Below, one piece after another: positions 16,884 through 25,655 of a DNA stretch of 64,000 nucleotides (its first letter is position 1; each line of letters starts with the position of its first letter). The notes under the pieces are model-generated. The model made no database searches. It had not been told where the DNA came from and was given only the letters and a program-made list of their open reading frames with translations. The stretch lies in assembly GCF_022811525.1 (NCBI RefSeq), contig NZ_CP063982.1:310001-374000 (forward strand), read 5' to 3'. Made by a program: the position numbers and the translations under genes. The DNA comes from Orrella daihaiensis (GTDB lineage: Bacteria > Pseudomonadota > Gammaproteobacteria > Burkholderiales > Burkholderiaceae_B).

Positions 16884-18722
16884 TTATCTCACGTTGGGGC
16901 TTGCCAACACCGGTTGTTCCACTAACTCGGCCGTCAGTGCGCCGCGCAGGGCATTACACACAAGGACTCCTTCGGCGCGCTGAAGTTCCCCGCGCGTGAT
17001 AATTCGTTCGCAGGCAGCTAGCGCCGGGTCAGCCAGCAAAATGCTGCGCATAACGCCAGGTAATACACCGGCAGCCAGGGGCGGTGTATACCAGCGGCCG
17101 TCAATTTTGATGAAAACATTCGAGCGACCGCCTTCGGTGAGCTCGTCGCGCTCATTAAAAAAAAGCATGTCAAAGGCACCATGTGCTTCAGCCTGACGCC
17201 AGGCATCGTCATAGCGAGCGCGATTGGAGGTTTTATGTCTTAAAAAAATATCGTTGGAATGGGTTGGTTCAGGCGCCAGCATCACTTTGACGGGAGTGGG
17301 TAAGGGATCAAGACGCCCGGTCTTGATCGACAGGCTGCCATCGCTGGCCAGATCAAGTCTGATTCTGTAGTCACCCGCGGTCGGCAAGTCATCACAGGTT
17401 GTTTGCAGAGCTCCCTTCATGGCCTGCGCATCAAAAGCAAACCCTAACGATTTGGCAGATGCTTGCAAGCGCGCCAGATGACGTTCGAGATGGGCCACGC
17501 CAAGCGCTCGGTTTGCCCGCATGGTTTCAAACAGTGTGAGTGGCGTAGTCTGGCGGGTCAGAAAGCTTGATTTAAGGGCGCACTCAGCCCACTCTGACAA
17601 GCTGTCACTGCCCCACGTGATGCCAGCACCCACGCCAAACACGCCCGTGCGTCTGCCCTGGTGGTCTGGAGCTGACAGTGTGAGCGTTCGTATGGGCACC
17701 GACAAACAAAAGCTGCCCAAGGTGCCGGGGCGCTCTGGTGCGACCCAGCCAATCGCGCCGGTGTATATCCCGCGCGCTGATGGCTCAATCTGGTTGATGA
17801 TTTGCATGGTGCTGCGTTTGGGCGCTCCGGTGATTGAGCCACAGGGAAAGATCGCTTCGAGTAATTCCAGCCAGCTTACATCCGTGCGCAGTCGTGCGCG
17901 CACGGTGGATGTCATCTGCAAGACGTTGCCATACTGCTTGACGATAAAGCGCTCGGGTACGGTCACGCTACCTCGATCGGCAACGCGACCGAGATCGTTG
18001 CGCAACAGATCAACGATCATGACATTTTCTGCGCGGTTTTTTGGGTCGCTGGCCAAATCGAGGCTACTGTCAACCGCAGTGGTGCCTTTCATGGGCTCAG
18101 ACTCGATCCAGCCATCATGATGGCGTACAAAGAGCTCCGGCGAGCGTGACAAGATCCAGCGCCCATCAGATAGTCCAATCAGTGCTCCGTATGGCACAAC
18201 CTGCTGTTGGCGCAGTTCTCGGTATAACGCCACTGGGCTGCCGTAGAGTGCGACGTGTATGGCAAAGCACAAATTGACCTGATAGGTATCGCCGTTGGCA
18301 ATATGCTGGCGGATCCTGTCAACGGCTGCTGCAAACTCAGTCTCGGTCATGTTGTTACCAAGGCCAGTCAGCGTGGCTGACGAGTTCTCGTCTTGGCCCT
18401 GCAGCCACGCATCGACTTCATCGGCTGTGAGACATTTGACTGACTCAAACAACAGGATCTGGCTGGTTGGCTTGTCAGCCTGTGTGTGAGCAGGTAAGCC
18501 CTGCATCGCGACACCGAGCTCATAATCGAGCAGCAACACGGCGTGAAGGCCTTGATCCAGGGCTGATTGCATGCGCCCAAGTGCAGCTGCTAGATCCGTT
18601 GGGCTGTCGATCAGCAGTTGCTCGCGTAAATCCAGATAAAGCCTTGACCGCCGCTCGTTGGCTGGCGCGGTTTGATCATCCAGTAGTATGGTCACAGGTG
18701 AAGTGGTGCTCAATGCAGGCAT
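16884..18722 (-). CDS. pabB: Aminodeoxychorismate synthase component I fused to aminodeoxychorismate lyase
   Basis: A two-enzyme fusion of 612 residues for 4-aminobenzoate (folate) synthesis. The N-terminal part (to about residue 375) is a chorismate-binding PabB with YQVNLCFA, SPELFVRH, MKGTTAVD, NRAENVMIVDLLRNDLGRV, FPCGSITGAPKRSTMQII and GIYTGAIGWV. The C-terminal part (about 390-612) is a class IV aminotransferase-like PabC with LTLFETMRANR, a catalytic Lys candidate in FLRHKTSNRARYD, and ELTEGGRSNVFI. The order PabB-PabC in one chain is known in many proteobacteria. Its ATG is 151 bases from that of the divergent rsmI. It precedes gmhA by 29 bases, a position often held by yraN. Confidence 0.93.
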   Translation of the reverse strand: MPALSTTSPVTILLDDQTAPANERRSRLYLDLREQLLIDSPTDLAAALGRMQSALDQGLHAVLLLDYELGVAMQGLPAHTQADKPTSQILLFESVKCLTADEVDAWLQGQDENSSATLTGLGNNMTETEFAAAVDRIRQHIANGDTYQVNLCFAIHVALYGSPVALYRELRQQQVVPYGALIGLSDGRWILSRSPELFVRHHDGWIESEPMKGTTAVDSSLDLASDPKNRAENVMIVDLLRNDLGRVADRGSVTVPERFIVKQYGNVLQMTSTVRARLRTDVSWLELLEAIFPCGSITGAPKRSTMQIINQIEPSARGIYTGAIGWVAPERPGTLGSFCLSVPIRTLTLSAPDHQGRRTGVFGVGAGITWGSDSLSEWAECALKSSFLTRQTTPLTLFETMRANRALGVAHLERHLARLQASAKSLGFAFDAQAMKGALQTTCDDLPTAGDYRIRLDLASDGSLSIKTGRLDPLPTPVKVMLAPEPTHSNDIFLRHKTSNRARYDDAWRQAEAHGAFDMLFFNERDELTEGGRSNVFIKIDGRWYTPPLAAGVLPGVMRSILLADPALAACERIITRGELQRAEGVLVCNALRGALTAELVEQPVLASPNVR

Positions 18723-18873
18723 CCAGAATTCAAGCTTGGGTGGTGTGGCAAAGTAATGAAGGCGAGAATGCCATCAACAAAAGTATGCCATGTACTGGCT
18801 CCCTGCTCACCTAACTCCCGACCGCATTACACTGAGCGGTGTAACGGATACTGTTTGAACCTGGTTTGCTTAA

Positions 18874-19851
18874 ATGTCTGAAACCCACCCATCTGACGGA
18901 CTGATGCCGCCGTGGCAAGATTTGCTGGATCGTCTGGCTCAGCAGCACTGGCCCAAGCCGGCACTATTTGTTGTGGCTACGCCAATTGGCAACTTGACAG
19001 ACTTGAGCTTGAGAGCCTGGTATACCTTAAGGTTAGCCGATGTGATTGCTGCCGAAGATACCCGCACCAGTCAGGCGCTGTTGCAGGCATGGCATATCGA
19101 TACACCGCTGATGTCTGCGCACCGCCATAACGAACGTGCCGCCACGGCGGCTATCTTGCAGCGGCTAGCGGCGGGTGAGCGGATTGCCTTGATTTCAGAT
19201 GCAGGTGCGCCCGCGGTTAGCGACCCAGGCGGTCAGCTTGTGCGTGATGTCCGCGAGGCGGGGTTTGATGTGGTTGCCATTCCCGGTGCCAGTGCGGTGA
19301 TTACGGCCTTGATGGCCACGGGTGTCACAACCGATGCACAGCCAACATTTGCGTTTCTGGGATTTTTACCGGCCAGGCAGGCTGCCCGAGAGCGGGCGCT
19401 CAAGCGCTGGCTTGGCTCGGATACGTCGCTTCTCATGTATGAGGCGCCACATCGGATCGGTGATTTGTTGCGGGATTTAAGCGACGTATTTGGTGCAGCG
19501 CGAACGGTGAGCCTTGCGCGCGAATTGACCAAACGATTTGAAGAGACAGTGACAGTGCCACTGGCAGATGCTGGCAACTGGATAACAGCCAACCGCCATC
19601 GTGAGCAGGGTGAGTATGTCGTACTCTTGCATGCACCGCCTGCAGGCGCTACTAATTCAGACGAGAGTGAAGACGATCTCCTTTGGCAAAGTCCTGAGCG
19701 CCAAGCATGGATGTCGGCCTTGTTAGCCGGGTTGTCAACGCGCGATGCCGCCAAGATCATGGCCAAGGCGTTAGGGGTGGCCAAAGACGTCTGCTACGCC
19801 CGGTTGCTCGCGCACTCAGGGCAACGAGATGCTAGGTCTGACACCGAGTGA
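18874..19851 (+). CDS. rsmI: 16S rRNA (cytidine(1402)-2'-O)-methyltransferase
   Basis: Methylates the 2'-O of C1402 in the ribosomal P site. The 325 residues show the tetrapyrrole-methylase fold: LFVVATPIGNLTDLSLRA, ADVIAAEDTRTSQALL, ALISDAGAPAVSDPGGQLVRD, VVAIPGASAVITALMATG, FLGFLPARQAARERAL and LMYEAPHRIGDLLRDL. An N-terminal extension of about 28 residues precedes the fold. The frame runs 36 bases into the end of the convergent rlpA, so both C-termini are encoded by the same DNA. Confidence 0.95.
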   Translation: MSETHPSDGLMPPWQDLLDRLAQQHWPKPALFVVATPIGNLTDLSLRAWYTLRLADVIAAEDTRTSQALLQAWHIDTPLMSAHRHNERAATAAILQRLAAGERIALISDAGAPAVSDPGGQLVRDVREAGFDVVAIPGASAVITALMATGVTTDAQPTFAFLGFLPARQAARERALKRWLGSDTSLLMYEAPHRIGDLLRDLSDVFGAARTVSLARELTKRFEETVTVPLADAGNWITANRHREQGEYVVLLHAPPAGATNSDESEDDLLWQSPERQAWMSALLAGLSTRDAAKIMAKALGVAKDVCYARLLAHSGQRDARSDTE

Positions 19852-20721
19852 TTGCACCACGGCATCCATGGAGCTTAAGGCCTGAACACGATTGGCAAAT
19901 GGTCCAATCCTGACTCGATAAAGCTGGCCAGCGGTGCTGTCGACTTCAACTGGAAGATTGCCTGGCATGTTTGCAGCGGCCCTTGCAGCCAACGCCCGGG
20001 CGTTGGACTCGCTGCTAAAGGCACCAATCTGCAAGAAGACGGGCTCATTGGCTAGATCCGCGGTCGCCACAACCGGTGATGGGTTGGCGGCGGCAGGCTC
20101 AGGCGGCATGGCCGTTGGCGCGGTACTGGCAAATGATTCAGTTGCCCAGGTCCCGGCTCTGATTTGCTCGGGCGTAATACGCTCGACCACAACCTCGGCG
20201 CTACCTGGTCCGACCATACCAAGCCGATGGGCTGCGGCATAGGACAAGTCAATCACACGGTTATGCAGGAATGGACCGCGGTCATTCACCCGAACGATGA
20301 CACTCTGTCCGTTTGAGACTCTGGTCACGCGCACGTAGCTTGGGATGGGCAGCGTTGTATGGGCGGCCGTCATGGCGAACATGTCATAGGTTTCACCATT
20401 GGAGGTCTTGCGTCCATGAAATTTGCGGCCATACCATGAAGCAATGCCGCGCTTACGATAGGGGCGTTCAGTGGTGTCAGGCACATAGCGTTTGCCCATC
20501 ACCGTGTAAGGACGATTTGGACCGCGCGCTAAGGGTTCGATGCGCGGCACGGCATCGGGTATGTTGTCAATGTCGGCAGGTACTTGTGCCGGTGGTCCGT
20601 CGTCTTTGTAATAGCCGCCACTGCTACTTAGCCAACTGCCGCTTGAGCCGCCACCCGAAGAACAGGCCGCCACTATGGTGGCCATCACCAAAAGACTCGC
20701 ACGACATAAAAAACGCCTCAT
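19816..20721 (-). CDS. rlpA: RlpA septal ring lytic transglycosylase with SPOR domain
   Basis: A 301-residue lipoprotein with signal and lipobox VAAC (Cys20). A Gly/Ser-rich linker follows, then the double-psi beta-barrel RlpA domain (GIASWYGRKFHGRKTSNGE, FAMTAAHTTLPIPSYVRVT, VNDRGPFLHNRVIDLS) with the catalytic Asp in NDRGPF. The C-terminal SPOR domain (about 225-301, VFLQIGAFSSESNARALAAR) binds denuded glycan strands at the septum. Family members cleave peptide-free peptidoglycan during daughter-cell separation. Its ATG overlaps the rapZ stop in the tetranucleotide ATGA, and its 3' end overlaps rsmI by 36 bases. Confidence 0.94.
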   Translation of the reverse strand: MRRFLCRASLLVMATIVAACSSGGGSSGSWLSSSGGYYKDDGPPAQVPADIDNIPDAVPRIEPLARGPNRPYTVMGKRYVPDTTERPYRKRGIASWYGRKFHGRKTSNGETYDMFAMTAAHTTLPIPSYVRVTRVSNGQSVIVRVNDRGPFLHNRVIDLSYAAAHRLGMVGPGSAEVVVERITPEQIRAGTWATESFASTAPTAMPPEPAAANPSPVVATADLANEPVFLQIGAFSSESNARALAARAAANMPGNLPVEVDSTAGQLYRVRIGPFANRVQALSSMDAVVQSLGVRPSISLP

Positions 20722-21641
20722 GCCGGAATATCCATGGATTCACGTTGCTCACTGAACTGTGGTTGTTGGCGGTGGCGCTTCAGTAATCCGGCAACGTCTT
20801 TAAAACGCCGGGCCAGCGTTTCAACGATATATACCGATCGATGCTGTCCACCGGTACAACCAATCGCGATCGTCAGATAGTTGCGGGTGTCGGCTGTGTA
20901 GCGCGGCAGCCATTTGCGAACGAATGCTTCGATATCATCGATCATGTCGCCCACTGTTGGCTGCTGCTCCAGCCACGTCACCACTGGTGGATCCAAGCCA
21001 GTGAGCGGCTTTAGCGCTGGGTCATAGTGTGGATTAGGCAGACATCGTGCATCAAACACCAGGTCAGCGTCGCGAGGGGCGCCTTGCTTGTATGCAAACG
21101 ACTCTAGCGTCATGATGATACCGGGCCGATCGGTCTTGATCAGGTCACGCATCCAGTCACGCAGTTGCACTGGTTTGAGGCCCGAGGTGTCAATTACATG
21201 TTCGCGGTTACGCAGTCGATCGAGCAACTCGCGTTCGTGACTGATACATGCCTGCAAAGAGACTGGTTGATTGTTTCCGACCATACGGTCAGCCAGTGGA
21301 TGGCGCCGCCGCGACTCGGAATACCGTTGTACCAGTGTTGCGTCATCAGCATCAAGAAACACAACACGAATCAAGGTGCCTTGGCTGCGAAGGCTGTCAA
21401 GCATTTCCGGCAGTTCGCGCAAGTCCCCTTGCGAGCGAGCGTCAATCGCAACGGCCAGCCTGCGGTTATGCCCGCGTTGGGCGTTGTCAATCAGATCTTT
21501 TAATAAGTGCACGGGCAGGTTGTCTACACAGGCATAGCCCGCATCCTCGAGCCACTTTAACGCGACGGATTTGCCAGACCCAGACATGCCAGTGATCAGG
21601 ACAACGCTTTGCAGGCCGTCAGTTTGAAGACTATCCGGCAT
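20718..21641 (-). CDS. rapZ: RNase adapter protein RapZ / nucleotide-binding protein
   Basis: About 307 residues. The P-loop is LITGMSGSGKSVALK near residues 16-30, followed by YACVDNLPVHLL, AIDARSQGDLRELPEML, VVFLDADDATLVQRYSESRRRHPL and, toward the end, IAIGCTGGQHRSVYIVE with the conserved Cys and His. In E. coli RapZ binds glucosamine-6-phosphate and guides RNase E to the sRNA GlmZ; in betaproteobacteria the role is less studied. The start at 21641 overlaps the hprK end by 11 bases (ATGCCGGATAG); longer starts reach further into hprK and lack family support. Confidence 0.93.
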   Translation of the reverse strand: MPDSLQTDGLQSVVLITGMSGSGKSVALKWLEDAGYACVDNLPVHLLKDLIDNAQRGHNRRLAVAIDARSQGDLRELPEMLDSLRSQGTLIRVVFLDADDATLVQRYSESRRRHPLADRMVGNNQPVSLQACISHERELLDRLRNREHVIDTSGLKPVQLRDWMRDLIKTDRPGIIMTLESFAYKQGAPRDADLVFDARCLPNPHYDPALKPLTGLDPPVVTWLEQQPTVGDMIDDIEAFVRKWLPRYTADTRNYLTIAIGCTGGQHRSVYIVETLARRFKDVAGLLKRHRQQPQFSEQRESMDIPA

Positions 21642-22566
21642 TTTTGTGGTCCTGGGCGATGGCTTGCGCTTGCTTTTCCATGAACTCTTGCAGTGTGTCG
21701 ATCCCACGTAGTTTCAAGATGGTGTTGCGAACAGCCGCCTCTACCAGCACCGCGAGGTTTCGGCCGGCAGCCACTTGCAGCGTGACCTTGGAAATTGGTT
21801 CACCCAAGATCTCTTGGGTCGTTTCCTGTAAGGGGAGGCGCTCGAACTTTTCCTGGGCTGAGGCGCGTACAAGGTGAACGATCAGCTTGAGTTTCATTTT
21901 TCGGCGCACCGAGGTTTCGCCAAAGATGGTCCGGATGTTCAATAGCCCCAGACCACGCACTTCAAGCATGTTTTGTAGGAGGGCTGGGCAATGACCATCG
22001 ATGACATGTGGTGCAGTGCGAGAGAGTTCGACCGCATCATCAGCAACCAGACCGTGACCGCGCGAGATAAGCTCAAGCGCCAATTCACTTTTACCCAGAC
22101 CAGACTCCCCCGTGATCAGAACGCCCAAACCCAACACGTCCATCAGTACCCCGTGGACTGTGATTTTTGGGGCAAAGCGTTTGGATAAGTAAATGCGAAG
22201 CCGGTCTATGGTTTCAGCTGCCGACACCCCGGTTTTAAGCAGGGGCACACTGGTGCGCTCACAAACCTCTACCAGGTCCTCAGGTGTCTCCAGGCCATGA
22301 GCCAGAATAATGGCTGGCACGCCGCCGCTTGCGAGCTCCTCAATGTGATGAATCCGCCGCTTGGGATCAAAGCGTTTGTAGTAGGCCAGTTCTTCATGAC
22401 CAAACACCTGTATGCGAGCTGGATGAATAAGATTCAGGTGTCCGATAAGGTCTGCAGCAGCCCTGCCATCGGCAGGCAGGGGCCTATTCTCACCGGCATG
22501 ACCGGCCAGCCATTCGAACGCGACGTCATCGGCGTTGTCGTCTACTAATTCCCTGACCACTAGCAT
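21631..22566 (-). CDS. hprK: HPr kinase/phosphorylase
   Basis: Phosphorylates and dephosphorylates Ser46 of HPr, the energy signal of the PTS. The 311 residues comprise an N-terminal DRTGG-like domain and a C-terminal kinase domain with Walker A GESGLGKSELALELI (near residue 153), ADDAVELSR, and the signature EVRGLGLLNIRTIFGE. It lies between ptsN and rapZ. In Gram-negative bacteria this gene accompanies an incomplete, regulatory PTS. The HPr gene itself is not in the window. Confidence 0.96.
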   Translation of the reverse strand: MLVVRELVDDNADDVAFEWLAGHAGENRPLPADGRAAADLIGHLNLIHPARIQVFGHEELAYYKRFDPKRRIHHIEELASGGVPAIILAHGLETPEDLVEVCERTSVPLLKTGVSAAETIDRLRIYLSKRFAPKITVHGVLMDVLGLGVLITGESGLGKSELALELISRGHGLVADDAVELSRTAPHVIDGHCPALLQNMLEVRGLGLLNIRTIFGETSVRRKMKLKLIVHLVRASAQEKFERLPLQETTQEILGEPISKVTLQVAAGRNLAVLVEAAVRNTILKLRGIDTLQEFMEKQAQAIAQDHKNAG

Positions 22567-22601
22567 GACGTTTCCTAAGGCTGTTGTTGTTCAACGCCGG
22601 A

Positions 22602-23069
22602 TCAAGCTGCCGCCGATGTACTCCGAGCAGTCAGCAACTCATGGACCCGCAAAACATCCGTCTCCGATCTGAGTGCCTGCACGACCGACTCATCCGAAAG
22701 TCGCTGGGCAACTTCAGCCAGGATATCAAGATGTTGCTGCGTGGCCTCTTCCGGTACCACGATGACTAACAGTATATCGACAGGTTGGCCATCGGGGGCG
22801 TCAAACGCAATGGGCTTTTCCAAACGCACAAACGCTGCCCATGGTCTGTGAATGCTTTTGATACGTCCATGAGGCACTGCAACGCCGTGCCCCAATCCGG
22901 TTGAGCCCAGACGTTCGCGAGCAAATAAATTGTCGAACACGTTGGCGCGCTCAAGACCTTGGTTATTCTCGAACAGCAACGCGACTTGTTCGAGTGCGCG
23001 CTTTTTGCTGGTTACAGCAACGTCCAACAAAACGTTTTCAGGCGGCAATATTTGAGAAAGTAGCTTCAT
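22602..23069 (-). CDS. ptsN: PTS IIA-like nitrogen-regulatory protein (EIIA-Ntr)
   Basis: A 155-residue EIIA of the fructose/mannitol type, with the phosphorylated His67 in GHGVAVPHGR. The start MKLLSQILPPENVLLDVAVTSKK and the region LLVIVVPEEATQQHLDILAEVAQ are typical. In proteobacteria PtsN controls potassium transport, stress responses and nitrogen-related genes. The start is ATG 23069; the longer frame to 23117 has no support. It is 35 bases ahead of hprK and 101 bases after hpf. Confidence 0.94.
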   Translation of the reverse strand: MKLLSQILPPENVLLDVAVTSKKRALEQVALLFENNQGLERANVFDNLFARERLGSTGLGHGVAVPHGRIKSIHRPWAAFVRLEKPIAFDAPDGQPVDILLVIVVPEEATQQHLDILAEVAQRLSDESVVQALRSETDVLRVHELLTARSTSAAA

Positions 23070-23170
23070 AACGGAATTATAGGGGGTTTTGCGGCATTGC
23101 AATATAAAACACAACAAAGACCCCCTTAGCTAAAAATAGCTACACATAACAGCTTTTAGAGAAAGATAGG

Positions 23171-23497
23171 TTAGCTTTCTGCGACGATCTGGCGTTTGCC
23201 AGGCGTATGGCCATGATCCTGGGTTTTTTTCTTGTGTTCAACAACCTGACGGTCGACCTTATCGATCAGCAAGTCGATGGCAGCATACAGGTTCTCCTGC
23301 GCTGCCTCACAGTGAATGTCTTTGCCGCGCACGTGAACAGTCATTTCAGCCCGATGCTTCAGCGGTTCAACCGACAGCATGACTTTGGTATCAATCACGT
23401 GGTCGAAATGTCGCGTGACCCGCTCTAGCTTGGTCGAAATATAGTCGCGAATGGCGGGGGTGACTTCGAGGTGATGTCCAGTGATTTGAACGTTCAT
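23171..23497 (-). CDS. hpf: Ribosome hibernation promoting factor, short form
   Basis: 108 residues: MNVQITGHHLEVTPAIRDYI at the start, then LERVTRHFDHVIDTKVMLSVE, VHVRGKDIHCEAAQENLYAAIDLLIDKVDRQV and a short basic tail. It binds the decoding region of idle 30S subunits and favours 100S dimers. It lacks the C-terminal dimerisation domain of long HPF. In many proteobacteria the gene directly upstream is rpoN; here it is lptB, 114 bases away. Confidence 0.94.
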   Translation of the reverse strand: MNVQITGHHLEVTPAIRDYISTKLERVTRHFDHVIDTKVMLSVEPLKHRAEMTVHVRGKDIHCEAAQENLYAAIDLLIDKVDRQVVEHKKKTQDHGHTPGKRQIVAES

Positions 23498-23611
23498 GCT
23501 GTTTCTCCTCTAACAAGGCAAACGGACTGATTGCCAAAGGGCAATCCCGTGCTTTTAGTGTAATGGGTTGTTCAGGGAAATCAAGCTGAACTAACCGGCA
23601 GTTACAGCCAG

Positions 23612-24394
23612 TTACATCTTGAAATGTTCGCCAAGATAGACGCGACGCACTGCCGGATCATCAATGATTTTTTCCGGATCGCCACTGGTCAGCACGGACC
23701 CTTCACTGATGATATAGGCCCGGTCACAAATGCCCAGGGTTTCGCGAACGTTGTGATCTGTAATCAAAACGCCAATCCCACGGCTTTTTAAGAAACGCAC
23801 AATGCGCTGAATTTCGATCACGGCAATCGGATCCACGCCAGCAAATGGCTCATCGAGCAATACAAATCTCGGGTTGGTAGCCAGTGCTCGAGCAATTTCA
23901 ACTCGGCGACGCTCACCGCCCGATAGTGAGAGTGCGCCGTTGTTGCGCAGATGTTCGATTTGCAGCTCTTGCAGCAAAGACTCAAGCCGTTGTTTGATTT
24001 CAGAAGGCGTCGCTCGCTTGCCATCCGGGTTGGTCTGCAATTCGAGTACGGCACGGATGTTTTGTTCGACAGTCAATCGGCGAAACACCGATGCATCTTG
24101 AGGCAGGTAGGAAAGTCCGCGGCGAGCCCGCTGATGAATCGGCATTGCGGTAATCGATGCGCCATCAATCTCAATGCGTCCGGCATCCGCCTGGATTAAC
24201 CCCACAATCATGTAGAAGCTTGTTGTCTTGCCAGCGCCATTGGGTCCGAGCAGACCCACCACCTCGCCGCCGTCCACATGCAGACTCACGTCCTGTACCA
24301 CCATGCGACCGCTGTAGGATTTACGCAAACCAATGGCGCTCAAGCGACCGGCGTTCAAGCCTTCAGTAAGCGTGCTGCTATTGACTGTCATCAT
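23612..24394 (-). CDS. lptB: LPS export ABC transporter ATP-binding protein
   Basis: ATPase of the LptB2FGC machine that extracts lipopolysaccharide from the inner membrane. The 260 residues carry Walker A GLLGPNGAGKTTSFYM, the Q-loop LPQDASVFRRLTV, signature LSGGERRRVEIARAL, Walker B FVLLDEPFAGVDPIA, and the H-loop ITDHNVRET; YIISEGSVLTSG and VRRVYLGEHFKM close the protein as in E. coli LptB. It starts 8 bases after lptA. Confidence 0.97.
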   Translation of the reverse strand: MMTVNSSTLTEGLNAGRLSAIGLRKSYSGRMVVQDVSLHVDGGEVVGLLGPNGAGKTTSFYMIVGLIQADAGRIEIDGASITAMPIHQRARRGLSYLPQDASVFRRLTVEQNIRAVLELQTNPDGKRATPSEIKQRLESLLQELQIEHLRNNGALSLSGGERRRVEIARALATNPRFVLLDEPFAGVDPIAVIEIQRIVRFLKSRGIGVLITDHNVRETLGICDRAYIISEGSVLTSGDPEKIIDDPAVRRVYLGEHFKM

Positions 24395-24402
24395 GGATGT
24401 GA

Positions 24403-25041
24403 TCAGGGTTTAGGGGCGGGCGGTGTAGGTATGTCTGCACCACTTGCTTGCAATTTGCGACAGGCTTCGATGGCCGCGTCTACTTTGGCGCGTGGCTGCG
24501 CAATCGAACGTACACGACCATCGGGGTTGTCAGAGTTAGGCCCAGAAAACGCCTGGTATCGATCTGTTTTTTGGTAGTAACGCACGCGCTCGCCAGAGAT
24601 CGAATCAAACGGCTTGCCACAAATAAAACGCGTTAACCGTGCTTTGCCAATTAAATCAAAGGTCTCAGCCCGGCCATCGTATTCAGCCCTCTCCCCAATG
24701 CCCTCGAGCACCTCGAAGCTCTCTGGACGATCCTGGCGAATGTATACGCGCTTGCGTTCATCCATCGAAGCAGTGCCGTACTGATAGCCTTCGGCGTCTT
24801 CGGTTAGGCGTAGCTCATCTGCGAGCAGCTTTAATAACCCGCGTGTCATGATGACCTCACCGCTAAAGACACTGGTTTTTGTCTTTTCGTCATAGGTCAG
24901 TTCATTGGAGAGAATTTGGGTGGCAGGCTCCTCTTTGTCTTGGCTGCTGGCCGAGAGCAAAGCGTTTTGCGACCAGGCAGTGGCTGGCTGCGTCAATAGA
25001 ATGGCAAGCAAGAAAGTGCCAAGCAGGCGAAGGGTGCTCAA
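24403..25041 (-). CDS. lptA: LPS transport periplasmic protein LptA
   Basis: Periplasmic bridge protein that carries LPS across the periplasm. It has 212 residues with a signal peptide (about 1-25, LLGTFLLAILLTQPATAWS) and the OstA/LptA beta-jellyroll (ILSNELTYDEKTKTSVFSGEVIMTRG, GLLKLLADELRL). A Pro-rich C-terminus follows (IPTPPAPKP). The start codon is TTG at 25041, sharing bases with the lptC stop (TTGA), so translation probably depends on coupling to lptC. Next is lptB, 8 bases on. Confidence 0.9.
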   Translation of the reverse strand: MSTLRLLGTFLLAILLTQPATAWSQNALLSASSQDKEEPATQILSNELTYDEKTKTSVFSGEVIMTRGLLKLLADELRLTEDAEGYQYGTASMDERKRVYIRQDRPESFEVLEGIGERAEYDGRAETFDLIGKARLTRFICGKPFDSISGERVRYYQKTDRYQAFSGPNSDNPDGRVRSIAQPRAKVDAAIEACRKLQASGADIPTPPAPKP

Positions 25042-25649
25042 GGTTTTTTCTCCGTGGCAGGCGGCTGCGCCTGTCTGGCGCGAGGTGCGATCTCCACATC
25101 GGTCGAATCAAATACTTTGAGTTCGCCGGTTTTGTTGTCATAGCGCATGCCTACTCCTTTTAACGTGGAGCGATTGCGCACTGCAGTCGCCGGCAGATCC
25201 GTGTAGGCGACGTCCTCATTGATCAGCAGCGTAATTTCGTTGCTACTGACGTTAAGTGGTTCTGTCGTATCACTGGCCAGGCGCATCACCAGGGCATCTT
25301 GTTTCATGATGATACGGTTGCCGTCATCAAGCACGGTGGCCAGTTTGGAGGTCCCCACCAAAGTGGGTTGCCCAGGCTTGATGCTCATGGCGCGCGGATA
25401 CCGGATGTCATAGGAATCATCATCGGGAAAGTGTTCCATATAGTCGCCCTCAATACGACTAATTGGCACGCCATTCTCATCGGTGCGCAGCATCAGCATG
25501 ACCTTGCCCCAGCTATCGGGCTCATGGGTCTGCTTGGCCGGTGCATCAAGCGTCACTGCTCGTTGAGTGTGCTCAGCCGCAAACCAGGTGCCAATGACCA
25601 GGCCAGCCAGGATCACAACAGAAGCGATGGTGGGAAAGCGGTCTCTCAT
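25038..25649 (-). CDS. lptC: LPS export protein LptC
   Basis: Bitopic inner-membrane protein that passes LPS from LptB2FG to LptA. The 203 residues have one N-terminal membrane helix (IASVVILAGLVIGTWFAAE) and a periplasmic LptC domain (ISRIEGDYMEHFPDDDSYDI, LRLASDTTEPLNVSSNEITL, LKGVGMRYDNKTGELKVFD). The Pro/Lys-rich C-terminus overlaps the TTG start of lptA. It lies 6 bases after kdsC. Confidence 0.92.
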   Translation of the reverse strand: MRDRFPTIASVVILAGLVIGTWFAAEHTQRAVTLDAPAKQTHEPDSWGKVMLMLRTDENGVPISRIEGDYMEHFPDDDSYDIRYPRAMSIKPGQPTLVGTSKLATVLDDGNRIIMKQDALVMRLASDTTEPLNVSSNEITLLINEDVAYTDLPATAVRNRSTLKGVGMRYDNKTGELKVFDSTDVEIAPRARQAQPPATEKKP

Positions 25650-25655
25650 CTGTGC

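Noticed and set aside
23498..23611. A remnant of rpoN between lptB and hpf
   Set aside because: In the 114 bases I see no sigma-54 peptide pattern on either strand, only a short ATTGCC/GGCAAT repeat.
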